Shown piece after piece: positions 33,630 through 42,312 of a stretch of 64,000 bases of DNA (its first letter is position 1; the number at the start of each line of letters is the position of its first letter). The notes under the pieces were generated by a model that did not search any database, was not told where the DNA came from, and worked only from the letters and a program-made list of their open reading frames with translations. A program made the translations under genes and the position numbers. Origin of the DNA: Pseudomonas marginalis (GTDB lineage Bacteria > Pseudomonadota > Gammaproteobacteria > Pseudomonadales > Pseudomonadaceae); the NCBI RefSeq assembly GCF_008692035.1, contig NZ_VTFG01000002.1, positions 558,001-622,000 of the forward strand, given 5' to 3'.

Positions 33630-34544
33630 ATGAATTTGAAGTTCCTCGAAACCTTCGTCTGGGTGGCCAAGCTCAAGAGCTTCCGCCTGACTGCGGAGAA
33701 GCTGTTCACCACCCAGGCCTCGATTTCCAGCCGCATCGCCGTGCTGGAAAGCGAGCTGGGGGTAAAGCTGTTCCTGCGCGACTCCCGGGGCGTGAGCCTG
33801 ACCCCGGAAGGCTTGAAGGTGCTCGATTATGCCGAGCAGATGATGGTGACCATGCAGGGCCTGAAACAGTCCCTGGAAACCACCAGCAGCAAGGTCGGGC
33901 GCATTCGCATCGGTGCGATGGACACGGTGATCCACACCTGGCTCAGCCCGTTGGTGGCGGAACTGATGGACCATTTCCCATTGGTGGAAATCGAATTGGT
34001 CGCCGATACCGCGCTTAACCTCAGCGATCAGCTGCAAAAAGGCTTTCTCGACCTGATCCTGCAAACCGACCTGCTGCGCCTGGAAACCGTGCGCAGCCTG
34101 GAGTTGGCCAGCCACCCCATGGCCTGGATCGTCGCCAGCCAGTCGATCTACAACCGCGACTACGCCTCCCTCGCCGAACTGGCCCAGGAGCGCATCATCA
34201 CCTACTCGAAAAACTCCCACCCGCACCAGGACGTCATCAGCCTGATGCAGGCCAACGGCGTGGCCGCGCCACGGATGAACTGCGTGAACTCGGTGTCGGC
34301 GATTACCCGGTTGTTGCGCGATGGCTTCGGGATTGGTGCATTGCCGCCGGTGCTGGTCAGGGAAGAACTGGCGCGTGGCGAATTGGTGATGTTGCCGATG
34401 GCGCAGAAACTGCCGAACCTGCAGGTGGTGGTGTCGTGGCGCGTGGGGGTGGAATTGGTGGAGGAGATTGTCGGGCTGTGCCAGAAGGTCGTTACCCGCT
34501 ATGCCGAGGAAGTCGGCGAAGAGCGGATGGTGCTGAACAACTGA
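33630..34544 (+). CDS. LysR-family regulator, probably of pxpABC
   Basis: A 304-residue LysR protein: winged HTH (MNLKFLETFVWVAKLKSFRLTAEKLFTTQASISSR... region, residues 1-60), then a periplasmic-binding-like effector domain. It faces away from pxpABC, the usual layout for a LysR regulator and its target. The effector is unknown; pyroglutamate is an obvious guess. The open frame starts at ATG 33630 without a strong ribosome-binding site. A REP pair follows. Confidence 0.9.
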   Translation: MNLKFLETFVWVAKLKSFRLTAEKLFTTQASISSRIAVLESELGVKLFLRDSRGVSLTPEGLKVLDYAEQMMVTMQGLKQSLETTSSKVGRIRIGAMDTVIHTWLSPLVAELMDHFPLVEIELVADTALNLSDQLQKGFLDLILQTDLLRLETVRSLELASHPMAWIVASQSIYNRDYASLAELAQERIITYSKNSHPHQDVISLMQANGVAAPRMNCVNSVSAITRLLRDGFGIGALPPVLVREELARGELVMLPMAQKLPNLQVVVSWRVGVELVEEIVGLCQKVVTRYAEEVGEERMVLNN

Positions 34545-34559
34545 ATAAACCGGATACAC

Positions 34560-34604
34560 ATGTGGGAGGGGGCAAGTCGAGTCGTCGCACCGCCCCTCCC
34601 ACAT
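34560..34604. repeat. short REP pair
   Basis: ATGTGGGAGGGGGC (34560-34573) and the complement GCCCCTCCCACAT (ending 34604) are close head-to-head arms with a 17-19 bp loop. It lies between the convergent LysR and DUF2937 genes. Confidence 0.85.
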
Positions 34605-34620
34605 TAGACCGAGGCGTCGG

Positions 34621-35163
34621 TTAGAGACCTTTCAGGTCCCGTTCCTCAATCGGCCGGCTCTGGCGCAAGCGCTTGCCACCCAGCACCACCCAGTCGATCA
34701 GGCGGAACAGACACTCCAGGCCAAACGACAGCAGCATCGCCCCGCCCAGGCCCCAGCCCATGGCTTCGGGGGTCAGCAGGATCTGGTAGCTGTAGCCGTT
34801 CCAGGTCTCCAGGCGGATATCCGGGTCGGCGGCCACCGCCACTTGCAGTGCGCGGATGTACCACGGGCCTTGCATGGCCTGGAATTGCTTGTCCAACGCC
34901 ACCTGGCGGTCAAGCATGGCGCCCAGGCTGTTGGCGTCGCTCTGGAACACCGGGTCGTCGCTGGCGCGGTAATGCGCCACCAAGGCCTTCAAGTCACCGT
35001 TGAAGAACTGCCGCGCGGTGGTTTCAAACCCGCTCAGGCCGGTCTGGGCCTCGATCAGGTGGGCTTCGACGCGCTTGGCGTAGTCGTTGATAAACCCCGG
35101 CACTTGCACGCCGACCAACAGGCCAATGGCAAACAGCACCAACCGCAGATAACTGAGCAACAT
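34621..35163 (-). CDS. DUF2937 family membrane protein
   Basis: A 180-residue inner-membrane protein with an N-terminal helix (LRLVLFAIGLLVGVQVPGFI) and a C-terminal pair of hydrophobic stretches (WGLGGAMLLSFGLECLFRLIDWVVL). The soluble middle is helical (AKRVEAHLIEAQTGLSGFET). I recall the family as DUF2937; the function is unknown. The ATG at 35163 (MLLSYLRLVLFA) is preceded by AAGGAT. It lies 11 bp after the glutamine amidotransferase gene, so they form an operon. Confidence 0.82.
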   Translation of the reverse strand: MLLSYLRLVLFAIGLLVGVQVPGFINDYAKRVEAHLIEAQTGLSGFETTARQFFNGDLKALVAHYRASDDPVFQSDANSLGAMLDRQVALDKQFQAMQGPWYIRALQVAVAADPDIRLETWNGYSYQILLTPEAMGWGLGGAMLLSFGLECLFRLIDWVVLGGKRLRQSRPIEERDLKGL

Positions 35164-35174
35164 GGTCGATATCC

Positions 35175-35951
35175 TTACTCGGTAACGCCCTGGCTGACGC
35201 ATTCACCGCGTCGCCACAGGCTCCATTGGCCCGGTTCGTAGCGGGTCCAGTTTTCGTTGTCGGTCAACGGCTCGGTGGCGATCACCGTCACCACATCATT
35301 GGGGGTGGTTTCGGCCTGAAAATCGACGATCACGTCGACATCCTTGAGGCGCGCCGGGCCAAACGGCGCACGCCGGGTGATCTGCGCCAGTTTGGTCGAG
35401 CAATAGCAAAACAGCCAGTCACCGTCGCTGAGCAGGCAGTTGAACACACCTTTGCTGCGGTATTCGGCACAGGCGGCGATCAGGTCCGGCAGCATCTGTT
35501 CGATGTCCACCGGCTCGGGGAAGGCCTCGCGCACGCGGTTGAGCAAGTCGCAGAAGGCCGCTTCGCTGTCGGTGTCGCCGACTGGCCGATAGAACGTGGC
35601 GCGGGGATGGAAGTCCGCCAACTGGCCGTTGTGGGCGAAACACCAGTTGCGGCCCCACAGTTCGCGCACGAACGGGTGGGTGTTGGCCAGGCTCACCTTG
35701 CCGACGTTGGCCTGGCGGATATGGCCGATCACCACTTCACTCTTGATGGGGTAACGCTGCACCAGCAGGGCGACTTCCGACTCGCTGCTCGCGGCCGGGT
35801 CCTGGAACAGGCGCAGGCCACGGCCTTCGTAGAAAGCGATGCCCCAACCGTCGCGATGGGGGCCGGTACGCCCACCGCGCTGCATCAGCCCGGTAAAGCT
35901 GAACACGATATCGGTGGGGACGTTGGCACTCATGCCCAATAATTCACACAT
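35175..35951 (-). CDS. yafJ: class II glutamine amidotransferase (YafJ-like)
   Basis: A 258-residue stand-alone glutaminase domain. The nucleophile is Cys2 (MCELLGMSANVPTDI) exposed after Met removal; GGRTGPHRDGWGIAFYEG, FVRELWGRNWCFAHNGQLADF and PVGDTDSEAAFCDLL are the conserved substrate-binding blocks. No synthase domain is fused, so the amine acceptor is unknown. It starts the two-gene unit with DUF2937. Confidence 0.9.
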   Translation of the reverse strand: MCELLGMSANVPTDIVFSFTGLMQRGGRTGPHRDGWGIAFYEGRGLRLFQDPAASSESEVALLVQRYPIKSEVVIGHIRQANVGKVSLANTHPFVRELWGRNWCFAHNGQLADFHPRATFYRPVGDTDSEAAFCDLLNRVREAFPEPVDIEQMLPDLIAACAEYRSKGVFNCLLSDGDWLFCYCSTKLAQITRRAPFGPARLKDVDVIVDFQAETTPNDVVTVIATEPLTDNENWTRYEPGQWSLWRRGECVSQGVTE

Positions 35952-35981
35952 GCCAGGGCTCTCGCTGCAGGGCGGACAACG

Positions 35982-36440
35982 TTAAAGGCGCGGTTCGACC
36001 CGCATACCGCTCACCGGTGCAGGACGACGGAACGGCTCATCGTCTTCATCCACAGGCTCGGCGGCCAAGGCGGCGTCGGTGGCGGCCTTGCGCTCACGGC
36101 GGGCGTTGGCGGCGCGCTCGATGGGCCAGCGGATCAGCACAAACACGAGGTACACACCAAAGGCGATCATGGTGTACATGAACAAATCGGAAATCGCCCG
36201 CCAGGCGTTATTGCCGACCTTGAGCACCAGGTCCAGGGCCGTGATGGCCACGGCCGGCGCGAACTGAGTCTTGACCGGGTCGACGATGGTCGGGCTCAAC
36301 AGCAGCACGGCCATCAGCAATTGCAGCGGTTCGCGCAGCCAGCGCCAGATCCAGCGGGTCATGCGCCACCACACCAACAGGCAGCCCAAGGCAGCGAAGG
36401 CGTAAAGGCCCCAAGCGGTCAGATAGTCGTTCTCGGTCAT
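35982..36440 (-). CDS. membrane protein of unknown function
   Basis: About 152 residues with hydrophobic segments near 10-25 (GLYAFAALGCLLVWWRM), 38-50 (PLQLLMAVLLLSP), 62-75 and 90-107 (MYTMIAFGVYLVFVLIRW), followed by a charged tail with Pro/Asp/Glu (DEDDEPFRRPAPVSG). No family recognised. Two in-frame ATGs (36449 and 36440) are possible. It lies 30 bp upstream of the amidotransferase gene on the same strand and may head that operon. It is divergent from ptrB. Confidence 0.75.
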   Translation of the reverse strand: MTENDYLTAWGLYAFAALGCLLVWWRMTRWIWRWLREPLQLLMAVLLLSPTIVDPVKTQFAPAVAITALDLVLKVGNNAWRAISDLFMYTMIAFGVYLVFVLIRWPIERAANARRERKAATDAALAAEPVDEDDEPFRRPAPVSGMRVEPRL

Positions 36441-36539
36441 GGTGTCCATGGCAAGGTAGGCAAACAGGCGGCTATGATAACGGCTTTTGCGTGTCGCGGC
36501 TGCAATGCCTGCCACCTTCCGCCAGACAGAGAGTGCTCC

Positions 36540-38582
36540 ATGCCTTCATCGACCGCCCCGATTGCCCGTAAAGCCCCAGGCCAGGACCCGTACGCCTGGC
36601 TGCAAGAGCGCGACAGCGTTGAGGTCCTTGATTACCTGAAGGCCGAAAATGCCTTCCAGGAAGCCCGGCTCGCCGACCAGCAGGCCCTGCGCGAAACCCT
36701 GTTCGAGGAGATCAAGGGCCGCATCCTCGAAACCGACCTGTCCCTGCCCTCCCCCTGGGGCCCGTACCTGTATTACACGCGCACCACCGCCGGTGACGAA
36801 TACGCCCGCCACTACCGCTGCCGCCGCCCGGCCGACGACGGCAACCAGGTGGACGACAGCAGCGAAGAGCTGTTGCTGGACCCGAACGTGCTGGCCAACG
36901 GCGGCTTCTTTTCCCTCGGCGCATTCAGCATCAGCCCCGACCACCAGCGCCTGGCCTACAGCCTCGATACCAGTGGCGAAGAGATCTACACCCTGTTCGT
37001 GAAGGAATTGGCCACGGGCAAAGTCAGCGAACTGGAGTTCCAGGATTGCGACGGCAGCATGACCTGGGCCAATGACAGCCTGACCCTGTTCTTCGGCGAG
37101 CTGGACGACACCCACCGCCCGCACAAGCTGTATCGCTACCGCCTGGATGGCACGGCGGCGCAGGAAGTGTTCCATGAGCCCGACGGGCGTTTCTTCCTGC
37201 ATTGCTACCGTTCCAGCTCCGAGCGCCAGTTGCTGCTCTCGCTCGGCAGCAAGACCACCAGCGAGGTCTGGGCGCTGGATGCCGACCAGCCGCACCTGGA
37301 CTTCACCTGCCTGGCGCCACGGGTCGAGGACCATGAATACGATGTCGACCACGGCCAACTGAACGGCGCGTGGACCTGGTTTATCCGCAGCAACCGTGAC
37401 GGCATCAACTACGCCCTGTTTGTGGCGACCGACATTGGCGACGTGCCGACCGAGGATGAGTGGCAGAACCTGATCCCCCACAGCGATGACGTGATGCTCG
37501 ACGGTGTCAGCCTGAACACCGGCGCCATGACCCTGAGCCTGCGCATCGGCGGCCTGCCGGTGATCGAAGTGCACCCCCAGGGCTTACCGGCGTATCGCGT
37601 GGAGCTGCCCGACGCCGCCTACAGCCTCTACGTGCAAAACAGCCTGGAATTCGTCAGCGACAAGATCCGCCTGCGCTATGAAGCCCTGAACCGCCCGGCC
37701 CAGGTGCGCCAGCTGGAACTGGCCAGCGGCGCGCAGCAGGTGCTCAAGGAAACCCCGGTGCTCGGCGTGTTCAATGCCGATGACTACGTCAGCCAACGCC
37801 TGTGGGCCACCTCCGTCGATGGCACCCAGGTGCCGATCAGCCTGGTGGTCAAGCGCGACCAGCTCGGCAAGCCGACACCTTTGTACCTGTATGGCTACGG
37901 CGCCTATGGCTCAAGCCTCGACCCGTGGTTCTCCCATGCACGCCTGAGCCTGCTGGACCGTGGCGTGGCCTTCGCCATTGCGCATGTGCGCGGCGGTGGC
38001 GAACTGGGTGAAGCCTGGTATCGCAATGGCAAGCAGGAACACAAGCAGAACACCTTCAGCGACTTTATCGCGTGTGCCGAACACCTGATCGCCGAGGGAC
38101 TGACCACCTCCAGGCAACTGGTCATCAGCGGCGGCAGTGCCGGCGGCCTGTTGATCGGCGCGGTACTCAACCAGCGTCCGGAGTTGTTCCAGGCGGCGAT
38201 TGCAGAAGTGCCGTTTGTCGACGTACTCAACACCATGCTCGACCCGGAATTGCCGCTGACCATCACCGAGTACGACGAGTGGGGCAACCCCGAAGAGCCT
38301 GCGGTGTATGAACGCATCAAGGCCTACGCGCCGTACGAAAACGTCAGCGCCCAGGCCTACCCGGCCACGCTGGTGATCGCCGGCTACAACGACAGCCGCG
38401 TGCAGTACTGGGAAGCGGCCAAGTGGGTGGCCAAGTTGCGCGCGACCAAGACGGACGACAACCTGCTGTTGCTCAAGACCGAACTGGGTGCCGGCCATGG
38501 CGGGATGAGCGGTCGCTACCAGGGATTACGTGACGTAGCACTCGAATATGCGTTTGTGTTCAAGGCGCTGGGGCTGGTTTAA
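36540..38582 (+). CDS. ptrB: oligopeptidase B (prolyl oligopeptidase family)
   Basis: A 680-residue S9A serine peptidase that cuts short peptides after basic residues in the cytoplasm. An N-terminal seven-bladed propeller precedes an alpha/beta-hydrolase domain. The triad is Ser533 (SGGSAGG), Asp618 (AGYNDSRV) and His653 (GAGHGGMSG). IAHVRGGGELGEAWY is the family landmark. No signal peptide. The ATG at 36540 (MPSSTAPIARKAPG) follows a GAGAG purine run. A hairpin without T run (GGCGGTC...GACCGCC) follows the stop. Confidence 0.94.
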   Translation: MPSSTAPIARKAPGQDPYAWLQERDSVEVLDYLKAENAFQEARLADQQALRETLFEEIKGRILETDLSLPSPWGPYLYYTRTTAGDEYARHYRCRRPADDGNQVDDSSEELLLDPNVLANGGFFSLGAFSISPDHQRLAYSLDTSGEEIYTLFVKELATGKVSELEFQDCDGSMTWANDSLTLFFGELDDTHRPHKLYRYRLDGTAAQEVFHEPDGRFFLHCYRSSSERQLLLSLGSKTTSEVWALDADQPHLDFTCLAPRVEDHEYDVDHGQLNGAWTWFIRSNRDGINYALFVATDIGDVPTEDEWQNLIPHSDDVMLDGVSLNTGAMTLSLRIGGLPVIEVHPQGLPAYRVELPDAAYSLYVQNSLEFVSDKIRLRYEALNRPAQVRQLELASGAQQVLKETPVLGVFNADDYVSQRLWATSVDGTQVPISLVVKRDQLGKPTPLYLYGYGAYGSSLDPWFSHARLSLLDRGVAFAIAHVRGGGELGEAWYRNGKQEHKQNTFSDFIACAEHLIAEGLTTSRQLVISGGSAGGLLIGAVLNQRPELFQAAIAEVPFVDVLNTMLDPELPLTITEYDEWGNPEEPAVYERIKAYAPYENVSAQAYPATLVIAGYNDSRVQYWEAAKWVAKLRATKTDDNLLLLKTELGAGHGGMSGRYQGLRDVALEYAFVFKALGLV

Positions 38583-38651
38583 GGAACTTAGCGGGGCGGT
38601 CCTGTCTGAACATTCAGACCGCCTCCTGATTGATGGACCAAGATTGCAGCC

Positions 38652-39125
38652 ATGGCACTCCCGACTTTAATGAATACCGAAATCCGCGACATGCTCATGG
38701 ACTGCGGCCTGTTCGACCCGTTGTTGCCGGAAGACTTCTACGTCGCCGCCGGCTACTTCAATATCAGCAGCATTGCCGAGGGCGAGGTGATTTTCCTCGA
38801 GGGCGATGCCGGCACCTTCATGTGCATCATCCACAGCGGCCAGGTGGCGGTGCAGAAAACCAACCACACCGGCCAGCGCCTGACCATTGCCACCCTGCGC
38901 AGCGGCCGGGCCTTTGGGGAGATGGCCGTGCTTGACGGCGAGCGGCGCTCCGCCAGTTGCGTGGCCGCCAGCGACTGCGTGTTGTTGAACCTGGGCAAGG
39001 ACGCCCTGGAAAAGATGCTCAATGAAACGCCGCGTGTGGCGGCGAAGATCATCCGCGCAATCGCCATCGCATTGTCAAAGCGCCTGCGCATGGCCGATGG
39101 GCAATTACTCTCCCAACAGTTTTAA
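38652..39125 (+). CDS. stand-alone cyclic-nucleotide-binding domain protein
   Basis: A 157-residue protein with a single CRP-type cNMP-binding domain (about residues 30-140) and no DNA-binding helix-turn-helix. The phosphate-binding cassette FGEMAVLDGERRSASCVA keeps the Glu and Arg used for cAMP, so it may bind it. The C-terminal helix IRAIAIALSKRLRMADG ends the protein. Its partner is unknown. The 3' end overlaps the convergent proline-rich gene by four bases. Confidence 0.88.
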   Translation: MALPTLMNTEIRDMLMDCGLFDPLLPEDFYVAAGYFNISSIAEGEVIFLEGDAGTFMCIIHSGQVAVQKTNHTGQRLTIATLRSGRAFGEMAVLDGERRSASCVAASDCVLLNLGKDALEKMLNETPRVAAKIIRAIAIALSKRLRMADGQLLSQQF

Positions 39126-39400
39126 CCGCCGGGCGTCTTCGGCTTGCTGTCGTTCTGCTGCAGGCCGGGCACCGTCTGATCCTTCGGCGGTGTTGGCAAT
39201 ACGATGGGCACCAACGGCGGTGAGCCGTTCGTCTTCGGCACGGCCGGCGGGGTGATCTGCGGATACAGCGTCGGCGTTGGCGTGCCCGGTGCGCCGGGGC
39301 TAGGTGCCGGCGCCACCGGTACGGTTTGCAACTCCTGAGCCTGCGCCGCACCCAATGCGAGCGCGCTCAACACAATGACCGTTAGAATGCTGCACTTCAT
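39122..39400 (-). CDS. exported proline-rich small protein
   Basis: A 92-residue protein with a clear signal peptide (MKCSILTVIVLSALALGAAQA, cleavage after AQA) and a mature part of about 70 residues rich in Pro, Thr and Gly (PAPSPGAPGTPTPTLYP...). Probably disordered in the periplasm. Not a lipoprotein, as there is no lipobox Cys at the cleavage site. The start could be ATG 39400 or 39412. Family unknown. Divergent from the spermidine-synthase-like gene. Confidence 0.72.
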   Translation of the reverse strand: MKCSILTVIVLSALALGAAQAQELQTVPVAPAPSPGAPGTPTPTLYPQITPPAVPKTNGSPPLVPIVLPTPPKDQTVPGLQQNDSKPKTPGG

Positions 39401-39478
39401 CGATGGCTCCATGGCCTGACCGGAATGTCGTAAGGCTACTCCCAACCGCGCAAGAATGCCCTTCCCAATGAGATTTCC

Positions 39479-40165
39479 ATGAAACGTTTCGTTCTGCTGG
39501 ACACCACCCCGATCCCCGACAACGGCGGTGCCTTGTGCCTGTTCGAATACGGTGAAGACTTTGTCATCAAGATCCAGGGCGGTGACGGCGGCCAGTTGAT
39601 GAACACGCGCATGCACGGTTCCGAAGACGCGCTGGCGGAAATTCCTTGCCGCAAGGTCGCGGGGCGCCCGGGCTCACGGGTATTGATCGGCGGGTTGGGC
39701 ATGGGCTTCACCCTGGCCTCGGCGCTCAAGCACCTGGGCAAGAGCGCCGAAGTGGTGGTGGCGGAACTGGTGCCCGGCGTCGTGGAGTGGAACCGGGGGC
39801 CCCTGGGGGAAAAGTCCGGTCGCCCACTGCTGGACCCACGCACGGTGATCCGCATGGAAGACGTGGCCAAGGTGCTGCAGGCCGAGCCCCAGGGCTTTGA
39901 CGCGATCATGCTCGACGTCGACAACGGCCCCGAAGGCCTGACGCAAAAGGCCAACAGCTGGCTCTATTCCGCCGGTGGCCTGGCTGCCTGCGCCAAGGCC
40001 CTGCGGCCCAAGGGCGTGCTGGCGGTGTGGTCCGCCAGCGCCGACAAACTGTTCAGCGACAAACTGCGCAAGGCCGGTTTCAAGGCCGAGGAAGTGCAGG
40101 TGTTTGCCCATGGCAACAAGGGCACCCGGCACACCATCTGGATTGCGGAGAAGCTCAAGGGCTGA
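39479..40165 (+). CDS. spermidine synthase-like methyltransferase-fold protein
   Basis: A 228-residue cytosolic protein with the polyamine-synthase fold: RVLIGGLGMGFTLASAL (nucleotide-type glycine loop), VVVAELVPGVVEW and FDAIMLDVDNGPEGL. It is shorter than true SpeE and lacks the usual N-terminal beta domain and the complete DGGDGG-type site; GGDGGQLMNTRMHGSE near residue 35 resembles it. The substrate is therefore uncertain. It is probably monocistronic. Confidence 0.82.
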   Translation: MKRFVLLDTTPIPDNGGALCLFEYGEDFVIKIQGGDGGQLMNTRMHGSEDALAEIPCRKVAGRPGSRVLIGGLGMGFTLASALKHLGKSAEVVVAELVPGVVEWNRGPLGEKSGRPLLDPRTVIRMEDVAKVLQAEPQGFDAIMLDVDNGPEGLTQKANSWLYSAGGLAACAKALRPKGVLAVWSASADKLFSDKLRKAGFKAEEVQVFAHGNKGTRHTIWIAEKLKG

Positions 40166-40207
40166 GCACGCTTCCCAAGACGCCCTCCTCCCACATGTTG
40201 ATCCCTG

Positions 40208-41128
40208 TCAGTCGTGGGATTTGCGGTAGTCGATCACGTACGGCACTTTTTTGTCGAAGGTCTTCTCCAGCTCATCGCGGTCCAGCCGGGTCATGCCGCC
40301 CAGTTGATGGGCGGTGAAACCGCTGTCACCCACCTGTGAGCCCGGCGCCAGGCTGACCATGCGCTTGGCGACCGCTTCGATAGCGTCCTTGTAGCCGCCT
40401 TTCTTGTTCAGGTTGTACTGGCCCAGATCAATCTGCGTGCGCAGCCAGTTACCCCAATAGAACTCCAGGAACTCCGGTGCGATCTCGCCGCCATCCGGCT
40501 TGCCATAGGCGGCCTTGCGGGTGAAATACACCAGGCTGCGGAAGGTGTCGTCCTGCAGGTTCTTGAAGCCCAGGTGCGCCGGCAGTTGTTCCGGCGGCAG
40601 GGCCTGGCCCTGGTTGTCCTTGAGCCAGACCTTGCGGGCCGCTTCCATGCGCTGCCAGAAGCTCGCCATGTTCGGGCTGTTGCTGAAGTCGTCGGTGACC
40701 TTGACCCACATCTTCAAGCGCGGGCCGCCACCGGGCACTTCCCACAAGGTGGTGAAACTGTGGTGACCGTCCGTCAGGTACAGCTGGCCGGCAGGGCCGA
40801 CCACCACGGTTTTCATGTCCTCGGGATGGGTGCCCACCGGGTCCTTGCAGGTGAAGCTGTCGGGCTGGTGCAGGTCAGCCTTGTCGGGCACCTTGCCGGC
40901 CTCACCCTGGCCGTTGGTTTCGCAGTATTCATCGAAGACCTTGGCGGGTTTATCGGCGAACAGGCCCAGGCTGTAGTAGATCTGGTCGAAGCCCACCACC
41001 GCCTGGGTCGGATGCAACTGTTCAAGGGCAACCTCGATCACCTGCCCGGGCTGGGGCGTCGAGAACGCCTGGGCCTGAAGGGTAACGACACACAGCAGCA
41101 GTGCAACAGTCCATGAAAGCAGACGCAT
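40208..41128 (-). CDS. exported ParB-like (ParBc_2-type) protein
   Basis: A 306-residue secreted protein. A signal peptide (MRLLSWTVALLLCVVTLQAQAF) precedes a ParB/sulfiredoxin-like domain: VALEQLHPTQAVVGFDQIYYS, then VVGPAGQLYLTDGHHSFTTLW, whose DGHH is the family core. I recall the domain as ParBc_2 (putative ParB-like nuclease), but export to the periplasm makes a plasmid-partition role unlikely. Two Cys (CETNGQG and TCKDPVG) could form a disulfide. Function not known. Confidence 0.8.
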   Translation of the reverse strand: MRLLSWTVALLLCVVTLQAQAFSTPQPGQVIEVALEQLHPTQAVVGFDQIYYSLGLFADKPAKVFDEYCETNGQGEAGKVPDKADLHQPDSFTCKDPVGTHPEDMKTVVVGPAGQLYLTDGHHSFTTLWEVPGGGPRLKMWVKVTDDFSNSPNMASFWQRMEAARKVWLKDNQGQALPPEQLPAHLGFKNLQDDTFRSLVYFTRKAAYGKPDGGEIAPEFLEFYWGNWLRTQIDLGQYNLNKKGGYKDAIEAVAKRMVSLAPGSQVGDSGFTAHQLGGMTRLDRDELEKTFDKKVPYVIDYRKSHD

Positions 41129-41234
41129 GTTTTTCAGATCCTTATGAGTAAAGTAAATCGATCCCAGCGGTCATTTGCGACGCAAGCGGCTAGAATCAAC
41201 GCTATCCGTGACCACCAAACAGCCAGGAGCCATG

Positions 41235-41609
41235 ATGAGCTCGACCAACCCGCCCTCCCACACCGCCAAGCTGGACCGCATCCTTGCCGATGCCCAGCGC
41301 GACCGGGAAATGGGCTACCGCGACAAAGCCCTGAAGATGTACCCCCACGTGTGCGGCCGCTGCGCCCGTGAGTTCGCCGGCAAGCGCTTGAGCGAACTCA
41401 CCGTACACCACCGTAACCACAATCATGATGACAATCCCCAGGATGGCTCGAACTGGGAGTTGCTGTGCCTGTACTGCCACGACAACGAACACTCGCGCTA
41501 CACCGACCAGCAGTACTTCGGCGAAGGCTCCACCAGCAGCCCGACGATCGCCAAGGCCACGCATAACCCGTTTGCGGCGTTGGCGGGGTTGATGAAGAAA
41601 GACGACTGA
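41235..41609 (+). CDS. yajD: HNH nuclease family protein YajD
   Basis: A 124-residue small HNH protein. The zinc Cys pairs are in VCGRCAREF and LLCLYCHD; the HNH core is ELTVHHRNHNHDDNPQDGSN. It closely resembles E. coli YajD from memory (YREKALKIYPWVCGRCSREF). DNA or RNA substrate unknown. I chose ATG 41235 because AGGAG lies 5 bases upstream; the ATG three bases earlier is too close. Divergent from the ParB-like gene. Confidence 0.9.
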   Translation: MSSTNPPSHTAKLDRILADAQRDREMGYRDKALKMYPHVCGRCAREFAGKRLSELTVHHRNHNHDDNPQDGSNWELLCLYCHDNEHSRYTDQQYFGEGSTSSPTIAKATHNPFAALAGLMKKDD

Positions 41610-41635
41610 AGAGTGTCGTCGCCTGTCCTGGCCTC

Positions 41636-41710
41636 ATCGGGAGCAAGCCCCCTCCCACATTTTGAATTGTGAACACTTTCAAATGTGGGAGGGGGCTTGC
41701 TCCCGATAGC
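41636..41710. repeat. REP pair in tail-to-tail orientation
   Basis: ATCGGGAGCAAGCCCCCTCCCACATTT (from 41636) and AAATGTGGGAGGGGGCTTGCTCCCGAT (to 41709) are near-perfect inverted arms about 20 bp apart. Here the GTGGGAGG ends face inward, opposite to the pairs at 3446 and 24938. It lies between yajD and the RNA methyltransferase gene. Confidence 0.92.
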
Positions 41711-41777
41711 GTTAGCCCAAGCAATACACCACCTTCAGGCCGTATAATCGCCGCTTTTCTTCAAGGCACCCTTCCCC

Positions 41778-42245
41778 GTGGGCAATAAACGCTACAGCTG
41801 CATCGGTCTGTATAATCCCAAATCCCCCGAAAACGTTGGCTCGGTCATGCGCGCCGCCGGCTGCTACGGCGTGGCCTCGGTGTTCTACACCGGCGTGCGC
41901 TACGAGCGCGCCCGGGACTTCATCACAGACACCAAGAAGGTCCACCACGACATTCCGCTGATCGGCATCGATGACCTGAAGAAGATCCTGCCCCTGGGCT
42001 GCATCCCGGTCGCCGTGGAGCTGGTGGACGGTGCCCGCCCGCTGCCCGAATACACTCACCCCGACCGCGCGCTGTATATCTTCGGCCCTGAAGACGGGTC
42101 GCTGGATAAAGACATCCGCGACTGGTGCGAAGACGTCGTGTACATCCCCACCACCGGCTGCATGAACCTGGCCGCCACCGTCAACGTGGTGCTCTACGAC
42201 CGCATGGCCAAGGGCAACAACACCCGCTCGGGCCCCAAGTACTGA
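41778..42245 (+). CDS. SpoU/TrmH-family RNA 2'-O-methyltransferase
   Basis: A 155-residue SPOUT enzyme. GLYNPKSPENVGSVMRAAGCYG is the N-terminal motif 1, LYIFGPEDGSLDKDI motif 2, and YIPTTGCMNLAATVNVVLYDRM motif 3, which forms the knot that binds SAM. It is a minimal version with no N-terminal RNA-binding domain, so the target tRNA or rRNA base is unknown. GTG start at 41778. TATAAT (about 41745) in the upstream gap is a good -10. Confidence 0.9.
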   Translation: MGNKRYSCIGLYNPKSPENVGSVMRAAGCYGVASVFYTGVRYERARDFITDTKKVHHDIPLIGIDDLKKILPLGCIPVAVELVDGARPLPEYTHPDRALYIFGPEDGSLDKDIRDWCEDVVYIPTTGCMNLAATVNVVLYDRMAKGNNTRSGPKY

Positions 42246-42312
42246 TCTTTTGGGAACATCCGGCGCCTGCGCGCAGTCAGCTGCATACACTTGACCTTGT
42301 TGGAGACAGATC

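Noticed and set aside
38583..38635. Hairpin GGCGGTC...GACCGCC after ptrB as a terminator
   Set aside because: No T run follows the stem on either strand.
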